Below, one piece after another: positions 9,101 through 17,392 of a stretch of DNA of 59,808 bases (position 1 is its first letter; each line of letters begins with the position of its first letter). The DNA lies in contig JAFYFR010000037.1 of the NCBI GenBank assembly GCA_017543645.1, forward strand, positions 1-59,808, read 5' to 3'. The notes beneath the pieces were generated by a model. It was not told where the DNA came from. It ran no database searches and saw only the letters and a list, made by a program, of their open reading frames with translations. This DNA is from Bacteroidales bacterium (GTDB lineage Bacteria; Bacteroidota; Bacteroidia; Bacteroidales; UBA3824). The translations under genes were made by a program, and so were the position numbers.

Positions 9101-9346
9101 GTATGCCTCTGTACCGACAAGGGTGAGATAAAGTACATGAAAACTGCCAATTGCGACGAATCTGTACTGTTCGACTATATTCTCCCCGGCGATTATTACC
9201 TCCGTATTATCTACGACCGTAACGCCAACCGCAAATGGGACACTGGCGACTATCTCAAAGGCCTTTATCCTGAGCGCGTTATTGCCTATCCGAGGAAACA
9301 GACTGTGAAGTCGAAGTGGGTAGTGGATGTGCTTTGGAAATTGTAA
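6155..9346 (+). CDS. Very long Ig-like (SbsA/Big_5-type) domain lipoprotein
   Basis: The 1063-residue protein opens with a signal peptide ending SFWLSCAQM-like: hydrophobic stretch, then Leu-Ser-Cys at about residue 26-28, so it is probably lipid-anchored in the envelope. The first ~110 mature residues match the Bacteroidota Ig-like family: a Pro-rich start, MKFDEFFTL, SPP, and KDTTYTLQF. Such proteins are commonly about 500-600 residues, so this one is nearly twice as long. The middle is Asp/Thr-rich beta repeats (xDTxx blocks). Around residues 702-740 a DLVDTLGI unit is repeated, then a Pro/Glu linker. The C-terminus has a pre-albumin-like GDYYLRIIYDRNANRKWDTG block. radA follows after 19 bases. 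Confidence 0.75.
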   Translation: MNFNNNKFIITLKTAVIAVFMSAFWLSCAQMGTIYGGEEDTASPVMKRSRPEIYSTNFHKKKVKMKFDEFFTLENIDQKFLMSPPPLEKDPKIKTRGKKVIVKLKEPLRKDTTYTLQFFDCIQDFHEQNHEPDFDFVFSTGQVCDSFAVSGNVFDAEQLTKEGDILVGLYSESVISEDSCVIKYRPNYITRTDSTGHFKIKNIAEGKYKIFVLKDINETKRYDLEDEKIAFINTIVEPEAQTLTKIDSLTAGTILHSGTPRRRIIDTLLNDTVIIQQVLYTTPNNINLFSFSQIKTVQYISERSRELRQRFLLVFNKSVENDTVLMTYVEDTLRSPEVVYDFNYNRDSLFVWLLDTADVRNDTLALRVTFSTIDSLQNPITETDTVRLRYAVKKAGKGDDGKKQASKAPQMIDSLCFAVTSNFKGDFDQNGVASIKIPIPVAEIDTSRIRLYELQDSSFVEDMNQKLIKAVRLDSADYRLVFKRGIYGDIIFYPSDTVVGKDWFTATYSPNRDTVDIHVTDTAMVKKGRFKNVLKYYNEYYLGEIQKLRDSVPTGIVPQKILSYSRPSRDSIIVVLEKKPTRAIQFAPINVNTTYEQWVDTVFEKERVVFLIRDTAALYKDTLAVKFNTFDRYVKNRKGDKITETFFRDTLFAIYKVKTQKVKSVKRITNDTMQFVFAYPLQNDPVFAFVRQAKKVDTSRLDLIDTLGIDLVDTLGIDLVDTLGIDLVDTLGIDLVDTLRMVVPEPEPIVEPVPIVQPVVEEDTVFHVFWNSMDFSEQRDTMWLVLSDYAASKDTLRYSVSYLSPNRLDDFELVTDTLSSMRLPEVVEQKNQTDRRRRSNVGLDAQRQKEDEKKNMVQAVLRIPLSFNIENDTTYLRDKNIIYPWEPEKHYEIQVDDSAFTSILNTPNLYFASKMQVRPDDYYGSMNISLLNTGNVEHYPDIDEDLPPFKDLDTARVRIRKRTPVVTDSTADFTSISQGQLLVCLCTDKGEIKYMKTANCDESVLFDYILPGDYYLRIIYDRNANRKWDTGDYLKGLYPERVIAYPRKQTVKSKWVVDVLWKL
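8258..8371 (+). repeat. 24-bp in-frame tandem repeat, about 4.75 copies
   Basis: Units start at 8258, 8282, 8306, 8330 and 8354, the last being partial (18 bases). Each full unit encodes Asp-Leu-Val(Ile)-Asp-Thr-Leu-Gly-Ile. Units 2 to 4 differ only at single positions such as GTA versus GTG, so the array is recent or kept homogeneous. It lies inside the Ig-like lipoprotein gene and cannot shift the frame when copies are gained or lost. Confidence 0.95.
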
Positions 9347-9365
9347 CTAATTAAATTCTCTGCCG

Positions 9366-10736
9366 ATGAAACAGAAAAACGTCTTTGTATGTCAGAACTG
9401 CGGGGCTGTCTCGCCAAAATGGATTGGAAAATGTCCGTCGTGCCTTCAGTGGAACACCTATCAGGAGGAAATTGTGTCGGCAAGTCCTAAAAACTCGCTT
9501 AATAATCAGGCGTTTGCCGAGGTTAAGCTGGTGCGGGTGTCTGAAATACAGACTAATTCGATAGAGCGTATCGACACTAATAATCAGGAGTTTAACCGTG
9601 TGCTTGGCGGCGGCATCGTCCCCGGCTCGGTGATTCTTATCGGCGGCGAACCTGGCATTGGCAAGTCAACTCTTTCGATACAGATTGCGCTCAATATTCC
9701 GCAGCTGACACTCTATGTGTCGGGCGAGGAGAGCGCGTCGCAGATTAAACTCCGTGCCGACCGTATTAACAAGAGTGCCGACAACTGTCTGATTCTTTGC
9801 GAGGTAACTGTAGAAAACATTATACCTGCCATTCGTCAGTCCCGCCCCTCGCTTGTGATTATCGACTCTATACAGACACTCCGGACGCAGACCGCTGAAT
9901 CGTCGCCTGGAACTGTTACGCAGATTCGCGAGTGTGCCGACATTCTTATACGTTTTGCCAAGGAGAACAATGTGCCTGTGATTCTTATCGGGCATATCAA
10001 CAAGGATGGAAACATCGCCGGCCCTAAAATTCTTGAGCACATGGTGGATACCGTGCTTCAGTTCGAGGGAGATAGTTCGCACGTTTACAGAGTGTTGCGC
10101 GGAATCAAAAACCGTTTTGGAACAACCTCCGAGGTGGGAATTTTTGAGATGCGCAGCGACGGTCTCCGGCAAGTGAGCAACCCGGGCGAACTGCTTATCC
10201 ATCATCACGACGGCAGCACATCGGGGGTTTCGGTAGCCGCCGCGGTAGAGGGATTGCGACCTTTTGTTATTGAGGTTCAGAGCCTTGTAAGCACAGCTGC
10301 ATACGGTGTTCCGCAACGGAGCACAACAGGTTTCGATGCCAAAAGGTTGAATATGCTCCTCGCCGTGCTCGAACGCCGTTGCGGTTTCCGCCTCAATACC
10401 AAGGATGTGTTTCTCAATATTGCGGGCGGCATCAAGATAATCGACCCAGCTATGGACTTGTCGGTAATCAGCGCGGTATTGAGCAGCGATTTGGATATTC
10501 CCATCAGTCACGACGTGTGTTTTGCGGGCGAGGTGGGACTTACCGGCGAAATACGTCCCGTAAGCCGTGTGGAACAACGTATCATTGAGGCTGAAAAAAT
10601 CGGTTTCAAAACCATCTTCGTTTCTCTGAGCCACAAGAAGAATATCGACAATATCAAGCATAATATTGAGATTGTTATGGTTTCTAAGATAGAAGAAGTG
10701 TTTAGGTTACTTTTTGTTAAACGTAAATCTGTATAA
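9366..10736 (+). CDS. radA: DNA repair protein RadA (Sms)
   Basis: This 456-residue RecA-like ATPase promotes branch migration in recombinational repair. A four-cysteine zinc finger (Cys 9, 12, 23, 26) leads, then Walker A GGEPGIGKST at about 93-102, the RadA-specific KNRFG motif near 245, and a C-terminal Lon-like domain (GEVGLTGEIRPV). Length and domain order are normal. It starts 19 bases after the Ig-like lipoprotein gene and so may be co-transcribed with it. The region after it is a 364-base gap. Confidence 0.96.
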   Translation: MKQKNVFVCQNCGAVSPKWIGKCPSCLQWNTYQEEIVSASPKNSLNNQAFAEVKLVRVSEIQTNSIERIDTNNQEFNRVLGGGIVPGSVILIGGEPGIGKSTLSIQIALNIPQLTLYVSGEESASQIKLRADRINKSADNCLILCEVTVENIIPAIRQSRPSLVIIDSIQTLRTQTAESSPGTVTQIRECADILIRFAKENNVPVILIGHINKDGNIAGPKILEHMVDTVLQFEGDSSHVYRVLRGIKNRFGTTSEVGIFEMRSDGLRQVSNPGELLIHHHDGSTSGVSVAAAVEGLRPFVIEVQSLVSTAAYGVPQRSTTGFDAKRLNMLLAVLERRCGFRLNTKDVFLNIAGGIKIIDPAMDLSVISAVLSSDLDIPISHDVCFAGEVGLTGEIRPVSRVEQRIIEAEKIGFKTIFVSLSHKKNIDNIKHNIEIVMVSKIEEVFRLLFVKRKSV

Positions 10737-11100
10737 GTATAATAAAAATTAGTTTTGTAAACTCTTGCTCTCTATATTATTGAATTTTAGTTAAATACAC
10801 ATTTATAAACTCTTGTTTCCGAGGTTACAAATATATAATTTCTGTTATTTTTATTGATACAAATGTAAATTGAAGGATTATTTTTATAGATTGCAATAAT
10901 CATTTTGCGGTGTATATATATTATTCTGACAAGTTTTATATTTTGCCTGTAAAGTTTATTTTAATGTGCGAAGTGATTTGTGCATATAGTTGCCTATTAT
11001 TTTTTCTCTTGATCAAAAAATCGTTGCTTTTCGTTTTTTTTATTAACTTTGCCCTGCAAATACAATGGTGTTTTTTGCATTAACTAAAATATAGACATAT
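10737..11100 (+). promoter_or_regulatory. Long AT-rich gap with the accA promoter at its right end
   Basis: The gap has no convincing gene and no clear terminator hairpin. The phrase AAACTCTTG occurs twice, near 10758 and 10818, without other structure. A promoter for accA sits at the right end: TTG at 11024-11026, 17 bases, then TAACTTTG at 11044-11051, giving a leader of about 43 bases. Confidence 0.55.
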
Positions 11101-12054
11101 ATGCAACTTCTCGATTTTGAACAACCTATACAAGAATTAGAAGACCAGTTAGCAAAAGCCGAAGAGATAAAGTCGGCAGGCACTGTCGATATCGACAGCA
11201 CTATCGCCGACCTCAAAAGCAAGATAGAGGCTACCCGTAAGGATATTTATCAGAACCTTACACCGTGGCAGCGTGTGCAGGTGTCGCGCCATCCCGAGCG
11301 TCCCTACACTTTGGCTTATATCGAGGCCATTTGCGACGACTTTATAGAGCTCCACGGCGACCGTCTCTGCAAGGACGACACCGCAATGGTGGGCGGCTGG
11401 GGCACTATCAACGGTCAGAGCATTATGTTTATCGGTCAGCAGAAGGGCGTTAATACCAAGATGCGCCAGTACCGCAACTTCGGCATGGCTAATCCCGAGG
11501 GCTACCGCAAGGCTCTGCGCCTGATGCGCATGGCTGAAAAATTCAACAAGCCTATTGTTACCTTTATCGACACTCCAGGCGCATATCCGGGTTCGGAGGC
11601 AGAAGAACGTGGTCAGGCGGAAGCCATCGCACGAAATATTTACGAGATGTTCCGAATCAAAGTACCTATCATCTGCATTGTTATTGGCGAAGGCGCGTCG
11701 GGTGGTGCTATCGGCATCGGCGTGGGCGACAAGGTTTTCATGCTTGAAAACACTTGGTACTCGGTAATCGCTCCCGAATCTTGCTCAAGTATTCTCTGGC
11801 GCAGCTGGGATTTTAAACGCGACGCAGCCGCCGCTCTCAAGCTTTCGGCCGACGATATGTACGCCAACAAGCTAATCGACGGCATTATTCGCGAACCTCT
11901 CGGCGGCGCACATTCTAATCCTGAGGCTATTTTCAAAACTGTTAAGGAGACTATTATCGACAATTTGAAAACTCTTCAGGCCATACCCGTAGACCAGCTT
12001 TTGAACCAACGACTCGAAAAATTCGCCTCTATGGGTGTGTTTTCTGAGGAATAA
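11101..12054 (+). CDS. accA: Acetyl-CoA carboxylase carboxyltransferase alpha subunit
   Basis: This 317-residue protein is one half of the carboxyltransferase that makes malonyl-CoA, the first step of fatty acid synthesis; it partners with AccD, which is not in the window. The [43 protein letters not shown] and [15 protein letters not shown] blocks are the AccA signatures, including the oxyanion-hole glycines. Length is normal. dnaB starts 25 bases downstream, probably on the same transcript. Confidence 0.96.
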   Translation: MQLLDFEQPIQELEDQLAKAEEIKSAGTVDIDSTIADLKSKIEATRKDIYQNLTPWQRVQVSRHPERPYTLAYIEAICDDFIELHGDRLCKDDTAMVGGWGTINGQSIMFIGQQKGVNTKMRQYRNFGMANPEGYRKALRLMRMAEKFNKPIVTFIDTPGAYPGSEAEERGQAEAIARNIYEMFRIKVPIICIVIGEGASGGAIGIGVGDKVFMLENTWYSVIAPESCSSILWRSWDFKRDAAAALKLSADDMYANKLIDGIIREPLGGAHSNPEAIFKTVKETIIDNLKTLQAIPVDQLLNQRLEKFASMGVFSEE

Positions 12055-12079
12055 TCCTTGTTATAATATAGTATAAATA

Positions 12080-13696
12080 ATGCCCGCCAATTTTAACACA
12101 CCGAAAAAAAAGCAGCAGGATATTATTGATATCAACGCCCAGTACGGACGCAAGCCACCCGAGGCCGAAGATCTTGAGGGACTTGTGCTGGGTGCCATTA
12201 TGCTTGAAAAAGGGTCGGAAATAGAGGTGATGAACATTCTCAAGCCCGACAGTTTCTATTCCGACAAGCATAAAAAAATATTCGAGGCGGTGATTCAGTT
12301 ATCTACCGAACATTTGCCTATAGACATTTACACAGTTACCGAGCGTCTTAGAGCCAACGGAGATTTAGATGACGTGGGCGGCGCGTATTATATCGCATCG
12401 CTTACCGAGCGCGTGGGTAGCGCGGCGCACTTGGAGTTTCACGCCCGAATTATTGCGCAGAAATATATCCAGCGCGAACTTATAAAGGTTGCCTCCGAAA
12501 TTGAGAACAAGGCATACGACCTTGGAAGCGACGTGGACGACCTTTTGAATTTTTCCGAGAAAAAAATATTCGACCTCGCATACGGCAATATCAAAAACGA
12601 CACCCAGAGCATGGATCAGGTGCTCAAGCAGGCGGTGGAACAGATAGAGGAGGCTGCCAAGCGTACCGACGGTCTCAGCGGCGTGCCTTCGGGCTTTACC
12701 TCGCTCGACCGTATCACTCAGGGCTGGCAGCGCAGCGATATGATTGTGGTGGCGGCGCGTCCCTCCATGGGTAAGACTGCCTTTGTGCTTTCGATGGCTC
12801 GCAACATGACCGTGTATCACAAAGTGCCGGTGGCGATTTTCTCTCTCGAAATGTCGGCTGTGCAGTTGGTCAACCGTCTCATCGTGTCCGAAACAGAACT
12901 TCCCTCCGACAAGATTCGCACCGGACAGCTCGAGGACTTTGAATGGATGCAGTTGGACAAAAAAATCAAAAACCTTCAGGGTGCACCTTTATATATAGAC
13001 GATACTGCTGGCATATCGCTTTTTGAGCTTCGTGCCAAATGCCGCCGCCTTAAGATGCAGCATAATATCGAGATGGTAATCATCGACTACCTACAGCTTA
13101 TGACCGGTCCGCCCGAGGTGAGGGGCAACCGCGAACAGGAGGTTTCTACCATTTCGCGCGGTATCAAGGCTATTGCCAAGGAGTTGAACATACCAATTAT
13201 AGCCCTTTCGCAGTTGAGCCGTCAGGTGGAAATGCGTGCCGGCGACAAACGTCCGCAGCTGAGCGACCTCCGTGAGTCTGGAGCTATCGAGCAGGATGCC
13301 GACATTGTTTGCTTTATACACCGTCCCGAAAAGTTCGGCATTATGCAGGACGAGGAGGGCAATTCTACCGAAGGTCTCGGACAAATTATTATTGCAAAAC
13401 ACCGTAATGGCGCGTTAGAAGATGTCAACCTGCATTTCCGTGCAGAGTTTGCCCGCTTTGAGGAGTGGGACAACCAAGGTCTTATGGTGTCGGATGATAC
13501 CGGCGTAGTGTCGCAGGTGTTTGGCAGCAAGATGAACGGCGGATTTTCTAACGACCCGATGGCAGGTATCCCGCAGATGCCGTCGATATCGCAAATGCCG
13601 TCGATGACTGATACCGGAGGATACGACCCATTTAATCCTCCTCCACAGACCAATTACCAACCGCCGATGCCCGACAACGGCGAAGCTCCCTTCTAA
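12080..13696 (+). CDS. dnaB: Replicative DNA helicase DnaB
   Basis: The 538-residue hexameric helicase unwinds DNA at the replication fork. The N-terminal helical domain (residues about 28-130) precedes a RecA-like motor with Walker A ARPSMGKT at about 227-234, Walker B VIIDYLQLM and the SQLSRQVE motif. The C-terminal tail of about 60 residues has Met/Pro-rich repeats (IPQMPSISQMPSM) and is longer than in E. coli, as is frequent in this phylum. No intein is present. The next gene begins 12 bases downstream. Confidence 0.97.
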   Translation: MPANFNTPKKKQQDIIDINAQYGRKPPEAEDLEGLVLGAIMLEKGSEIEVMNILKPDSFYSDKHKKIFEAVIQLSTEHLPIDIYTVTERLRANGDLDDVGGAYYIASLTERVGSAAHLEFHARIIAQKYIQRELIKVASEIENKAYDLGSDVDDLLNFSEKKIFDLAYGNIKNDTQSMDQVLKQAVEQIEEAAKRTDGLSGVPSGFTSLDRITQGWQRSDMIVVAARPSMGKTAFVLSMARNMTVYHKVPVAIFSLEMSAVQLVNRLIVSETELPSDKIRTGQLEDFEWMQLDKKIKNLQGAPLYIDDTAGISLFELRAKCRRLKMQHNIEMVIIDYLQLMTGPPEVRGNREQEVSTISRGIKAIAKELNIPIIALSQLSRQVEMRAGDKRPQLSDLRESGAIEQDADIVCFIHRPEKFGIMQDEEGNSTEGLGQIIIAKHRNGALEDVNLHFRAEFARFEEWDNQGLMVSDDTGVVSQVFGSKMNGGFSNDPMAGIPQMPSISQMPSMTDTGGYDPFNPPPQTNYQPPMPDNGEAPF

Positions 13697-13708
13697 TATT
13701 CTACTAAT

Positions 13709-14965
13709 ATGAAGATTATCGCCACCATATTGCTGATGATTGTTTTAGCGTTGCCGTCTGCCGCCATGAAAATCCTTATACCCATGGACGAGACTCAGAC
13801 CAACCATCTCAAGGCATACGGTGTGGCTTACTCTGTTTTGGAGGCGGGGTTTTCGGCTGAGTGGCTGCTCAACTATCGTGGTGGAAGTTTTCTCACCGAC
13901 TATTCCGACCAGATTGCCACTCTTTGCCGAATTAGGAACGTGAGTTTTCAGCAGATTGCCGATGGTGCTGCCGACAATATTATTGCACAGATTTCGCGTA
14001 ACGATGTTAATATGGAGCATATCAAATTAGAGAAAGCCCCAAAAATCGCCGTCTACGCTCCCAAGACTTACAAACCTTGGGACGATGCCGTGATGCTTGT
14101 GCTTACCTACGCCGAAATACCTTATACGGTGGTGTACGACGAGGAGATTCTTTCGGGCGAACTATCAAAATACGACTGGCTTCATGTTCATCATGAGGAT
14201 TTTACAGGTCAGTTCGGCAAATTTTACGCATCATACAAAAATGTGCCGTGGTACAAGAATCAAGTTATTGAGTTTAACGCTCTTGCGCAGAAGTTAGGCT
14301 TCAACAAGGTTTCTAAACTCAAGCTCGCTGTTGCCAAAACTATCAAGAGTTTTGTAGAAAACGGTGGTTTTATGTTTGCGATGTGCAGCGCCACAGATAG
14401 TTTTGATATTGCTCTCGCCGCCGAGAATACTGATATTTGTCAGCCGATGTTCGATGGCGATCCTATCGACCCAAACTGTCAGGCAAAACTTGATTACTCC
14501 GCCACTTTCGCCTTCAAGGATTTCAAGCTCGAGCTCAATCCCAACGTATACGAATACGCTGATATCGACGCTACCACCACCCGCCGCGTACAGAAAGACA
14601 ACGATGTTTTTACGCTCTTTGACTTTTCTGCCAAATGGGATCCAGTGCCTACTATGCTATGCCAGAACCATGTGGCTGTGATTGACGCTTTTATGGGTCA
14701 GACCACATCTTACCGCAAGGAGGTGCTTAAAAGCTCCGTTCTTATAATGGGCGAAAACAAGGCTGCTAACGAAGCACGTTATATTCACGGCGAATATGGC
14801 AAGGGCACTTGGACTTGGTATGGCGGACACGACCCCGAGGACTATTTGCACTACGTAGGCGACCCGCCCACCGACCTCGACCTTCACCCAAACTCTCCGG
14901 GCTACCGTCTGATTCTCAACAACGTGCTGTTCCCTGCCGCTAAAAAGAAGAAGATGAAAACCTGA
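13709..14965 (+). CDS. Secreted protein of unknown function (database name often asparagine synthetase B)
   Basis: The 418-residue protein has a cleavable signal peptide (about residues 1-19), so it acts outside the cytoplasm. Similar Bacteroidota proteins are, as I recall, labelled asparagine synthetase B, but no glutaminase Cys or AMP-binding motif of that enzyme is visible here. The central part (VENGGFMFAMCSATDSFD, then HGEYGKGTWTWYGGHDPED) resembles the glutamine-amidotransferase-like/flavodoxin-like fold used by some secreted Bacteroidota proteins; that is inference. It follows dnaB by 12 bases, and its last 26 bases overlap tail-to-tail with the exosortase gene on the other strand. Confidence 0.65.
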   Translation: MKIIATILLMIVLALPSAAMKILIPMDETQTNHLKAYGVAYSVLEAGFSAEWLLNYRGGSFLTDYSDQIATLCRIRNVSFQQIADGAADNIIAQISRNDVNMEHIKLEKAPKIAVYAPKTYKPWDDAVMLVLTYAEIPYTVVYDEEILSGELSKYDWLHVHHEDFTGQFGKFYASYKNVPWYKNQVIEFNALAQKLGFNKVSKLKLAVAKTIKSFVENGGFMFAMCSATDSFDIALAAENTDICQPMFDGDPIDPNCQAKLDYSATFAFKDFKLELNPNVYEYADIDATTTRRVQKDNDVFTLFDFSAKWDPVPTMLCQNHVAVIDAFMGQTTSYRKEVLKSSVLIMGENKAANEARYIHGEYGKGTWTWYGGHDPEDYLHYVGDPPTDLDLHPNSPGYRLILNNVLFPAAKKKKMKT

Positions 14966-15500
14966 ATTTGTTTGTCCAAACCACCCACATCAGAAACACA
15001 CCTGCGTAAAGTGAGTATTTGAACAGGTATTCGTGGGTGAAGTTGAAATATTCGGGACAATGATGTCCCACTGCCACAAGCATCGATACTCTGAGGATAT
15101 TCAGCAAAACTATCACGCCGCAGCCCACTGCCGAAAAAATAACTTTGCGTCTCACACTTGCAGGAGTGGCTATGATATACGCCAAAAATGTAAGGAAAAC
15201 CATGCGGCCTACGCAACCGCGATCTAAATTGAGCGAACACCCGTATGTGTCGGAAATAATTTTTCCGAATGTGTGGCAGTCGTACCCTAAGATGTTTAGC
15301 AGAGTAGCCGAGCCGTTGATTATAAGCGATGTAAGCAGATATACGCTTTTTTCATAAAAGGCGAATACGTAGTAATTTTGTTTTAAGAGGGTATAGAAAA
15401 TCACACCTGCCGCGGCGGCAATCGCAAGATTGATAATCACCTTGACGAGCGGTTTCCGCGTGGTGTAATATTTATGGTAAATCTCACTGAGACTGCTCAT
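14940..15500 (-). CDS. Exosortase/archaeosortase family transpeptidase
   Basis: This 186-residue integral membrane protein has about six hydrophobic helices and the three catalytic residues of the family: Cys96 in DRGCVGRM, Arg137 in LLNILRVSM and His156 in FNFTHEYLF. By family it cleaves proteins at a C-terminal sorting tail in the inner membrane and passes them on. I chose the ATG at 15500, which overlaps the upstream gene by 17 bases; a GTG at 15545 would force a 62-base overlap. The immediately upstream gene encodes a matching tiny substrate, which suggests a dedicated pair. I cannot assign it to a named Xrt subfamily. Confidence 0.85.
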   Translation of the reverse strand: MSSLSEIYHKYYTTRKPLVKVIINLAIAAAAGVIFYTLLKQNYYVFAFYEKSVYLLTSLIINGSATLLNILGYDCHTFGKIISDTYGCSLNLDRGCVGRMVFLTFLAYIIATPASVRRKVIFSAVGCGVIVLLNILRVSMLVAVGHHCPEYFNFTHEYLFKYSLYAGVFLMWVVWTNKFRFSSSSF

Positions 15501-15714
15501 TAGTCTGTTTAAGGTTCTGTCGATAATCTCTGTATTTTTTTGCACCGTAGGCTACGCCAGCAGCAATTAGGATTGAAACTCCACCATCGAGGGGAATGTC
15601 TTCTGTGAATATTGGAAGACCCTCATCCCCTACATATGTTCCATAACTATTGTATACGAAGAAACTCCCTATGGTAAAAAGCAATGTCAGCGATATTTTT
15701 TTTAATATGTTCAT
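15484..15714 (-). CDS. Tiny exosortase substrate with PEP/PID-CTERM-like tail
   Basis: The 76-residue protein has a signal peptide (about 1-25), a short acidic stretch, then a tripartite sorting tail: Pro-Leu-Asp-Gly-Gly at 41-45, a hydrophobic helix (46-57) and a basic cluster with Lys59, Lys60, Arg62, Arg65 and Lys69. This resembles the Bacteroidota PID-CTERM pattern. Cleavage at the tail would leave only about 15-20 mature residues, so the product is in effect a peptide. The gene overlaps the exosortase by 17 bases. A near-consensus -7 box (TATAGTTG, 15722-15729) sits so close that the transcript could be nearly leaderless. Confidence 0.75.
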   Translation of the reverse strand: MNILKKISLTLLFTIGSFFVYNSYGTYVGDEGLPIFTEDIPLDGGVSILIAAGVAYGAKKYRDYRQNLKQTNEQSQ

Positions 15715-15781
15715 AACGTTACAACTATACGGTTGTTATCCTTTATAACTTATACGTATTTTATCTTTTTTTGTTTTAATC

Positions 15782-15823
15782 AAAAAAAGGAATATGATTT
15801 ATAATTAAAAAACCATATTCCTT
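15782..15823 (-). terminator. Terminator after metK
   Basis: AAGGAATATG at 15787-15796 pairs with CATATTCCTT at 15814-15823. On the minus strand the stem is followed by a run of T (complement of 15782-15788). It separates metK from the exosortase pair. Confidence 0.75.
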
Positions 15824-15856
15824 GTCAAAAATTGTGCGATTATTGAAATTTAATAT

Positions 15857-17140
15857 TTAGTTAATTCCAAATTCTTTTTTAAGTGTGTCCACGTAATCGA
15901 GTTTTTCCCAAGTAAAGAACTCAACTTTTTTCTTCACGAGTTTTCCGTTTTCGGTTACTTCCACTGTTTGCGAGTAAGGTTCGCGTCCAAAGTGTCCGTA
16001 GGCGGCTGTTGGCAAGAAGATTGGATTCTTGAGCTTCAGCCTCTTGATAATAGCGGCAGGACGAAGGTCGAATATTTTGAGCAGTTTTTCTGCGATTTTT
16101 CCGTCGCTGATTTTTACATGGCTTGTGCCGTATGTGTTAACGTACAGTCCGACGGGTTTAGCCACGCCGATAGCGTATGCCACTTGTACAAGACATTCGT
16201 CGGCAATGCCGGCAGCCACTAAGTTTTTGGCTATGTGACGTGTGGCGTAAGCCGCGCTGCGGTCTACCTTGCTCGGGTCTTTGCCAGAGAACGCTCCTCC
16301 TCCGTGTGCGCCTTTGCCTCCGTAGGTGTCTACGATGATTTTTCTGCCTGTAAGACCTGTGTCGCCGTGGGGTCCGCCTATTACAAACTTGCCTGTGGGG
16401 TTTACCAGCAGCTTGTAATCTCCTTTGAACAAGGCTTTTTCCTTGTCGCTGAGTTTGGTGAGCAATCGGGGAATAAGTATCTCCTTTACATCTTCGGTGA
16501 TTTTTGCCACCATCTCTTTGTCGGCTTTGAGCTGTTTTTGGGGAGTGTCGGCTTTGATAAACTCATCGTGCTGAGTGGAAATAACTATGGTGTCAATACG
16601 TTTTGCACTGTTGTCGTCGCCGTATTCAATAGTTACCTGGCTCTTGCTGTCGGGACGAAGGTAGGTCATCACCTTGCCTTCGCGACGGATTTCGGCAAGT
16701 TCTATCAGAAGTTTGTGGGCGAGTTCGATGCTGTAAGGCATGAGGTGCTGCGATTCTTTTACCGCGTAGCCGAACATCATACCCTGGTCGCCAGCGCCTT
16801 GGTTGTCTAAGTCTTCGCGCTCAACGCCACGGTTAATGTCCTGACTTTGTCCGTGGATGGCGGAAATAACACCGCAGCTGTTGCCGTCGAACATATATTC
16901 GCCCTTGGTGTAGCCTATGCGGTTGATAACGTCACGGGCTGTCTGCTGTACGTCAACGTAGGCCTCTGTTTTCACCTCGCCGCCGAGTACCGCAAGACCT
17001 GTGGTAACAAATGTTTCGCAAGCCACTTTGCTCTCTACGTCTTGTTTGAGAAATTCGTCTAAAAGCGCGTCGGATATCTGGTCTGCAACTTTGTCGGGAT
17101 GTCCTTCCGATACCGATTCTGATGTAAAATAGTATGACAT
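15857..17140 (-). CDS. metK: S-adenosylmethionine synthetase
   Basis: The 427-residue enzyme joins methionine and ATP to make SAM. The N-terminal [20 protein letters not shown] block, the [14 protein letters not shown] loop, the [20 protein letters not shown] block and [19 protein letters not shown] are diagnostic and contain the ATP- and metal-binding residues. Length is slightly above the E. coli enzyme, as usual here. The transcript should start near 17268, giving a ~128-base leader containing a pseudoknot-like element (17191-17256), so expression is probably controlled by SAM level. It diverges from aroB. Confidence 0.97.
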   Translation of the reverse strand: MSYYFTSESVSEGHPDKVADQISDALLDEFLKQDVESKVACETFVTTGLAVLGGEVKTEAYVDVQQTARDVINRIGYTKGEYMFDGNSCGVISAIHGQSQDINRGVEREDLDNQGAGDQGMMFGYAVKESQHLMPYSIELAHKLLIELAEIRREGKVMTYLRPDSKSQVTIEYGDDNSAKRIDTIVISTQHDEFIKADTPQKQLKADKEMVAKITEDVKEILIPRLLTKLSDKEKALFKGDYKLLVNPTGKFVIGGPHGDTGLTGRKIIVDTYGGKGAHGGGAFSGKDPSKVDRSAAYATRHIAKNLVAAGIADECLVQVAYAIGVAKPVGLYVNTYGTSHVKISDGKIAEKLLKIFDLRPAAIIKRLKLKNPIFLPTAAYGHFGREPYSQTVEVTENGKLVKKKVEFFTWEKLDYVDTLKKEFGIN

Positions 17141-17190
17141 ATTTATTATATGTAATTAGTTATTAAATAATTGTTCCGGTATTATTAGAT

Positions 17191-17256
17191 GCGGAGGGAA
17201 AGCCATTTTGCTTTAGCATTTTTTTTAGCGGTTGCAATCAAAACAAATCCGTCCGC
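17191..17256 (-). promoter_or_regulatory. Candidate SAM-II-like riboswitch in the metK leader
   Basis: Read on the minus strand, GCGG (17256-17253) pairs with CCGC (17231-17228) as P1. The loop holds GATTT (17249-17245), then GTTTTG (17244-17239) which pairs with CAAAAT (17210-17205) as P2b, and GCA (17235-17233) which pairs with TGC (17218-17216) as P2a. Between them, ATT faces TAAAG (17215-17211), and the linker 17227-17219 is nearly all A. This is the SAM-II pseudoknot order, with the conserved GATTT, TTGCA and GCTAAA-type elements. The same 5' GCGGACGGA can instead pair with TCCCTCCGC (17199-17191) at 8 of 9 positions, an alternative fold. P1 is separated from GATTT by three bases, which is not canonical. 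Confidence 0.5.
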
Positions 17257-17274
17257 GTTTTTACCTTTGTGCCG

Positions 17275-17282
17275 CAAAGATA
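17275..17282 (-). promoter_or_regulatory. metK -7 element
   Basis: On the minus strand the sequence is TATCTTTG. Initiation is expected near 17268, about 12 bases before the leader structure starts. No clear -33 motif is visible. Confidence 0.65.
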
Positions 17283-17353
17283 CGCAATTTTTTTTCCCGA
17301 CGACCTTTTTTTATGTAAAAAGATGTTTTTTTATTTAGAAATGCTTTTTTTTG

Positions 17354-17361
17354 TATCTTTG
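17354..17361 (+). promoter_or_regulatory. aroB -7 element
   Basis: TATCTTTG lies 31 bases before the aroB start codon. It is divergent from the metK promoter, about 72 bases away. Confidence 0.65.
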
Positions 17362-17392
17362 AAAACTGAAAATTTTATATAAAACATCACGT

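Noticed and set aside
9666..10661. 331-codon open frame on the minus strand
   Set aside because: It is exactly antisense to radA, whose motifs are certain; the translated composition shows no domain.
10964..11083. 39-codon frame in the gap before accA
   Set aside because: It is Phe/Leu-rich from AT-rich DNA and runs through the accA promoter.
13709..14965. Annotation as asparagine synthetase
   Set aside because: The protein has a signal peptide and shows neither the N-terminal Cys nor the synthetase ATP site.
15501..15545. GTG start for the exosortase at 15545
   Set aside because: It would overlap the substrate gene by 62 bases and encodes a polar extension; the ATG at 15500 gives a shorter, usual overlap.
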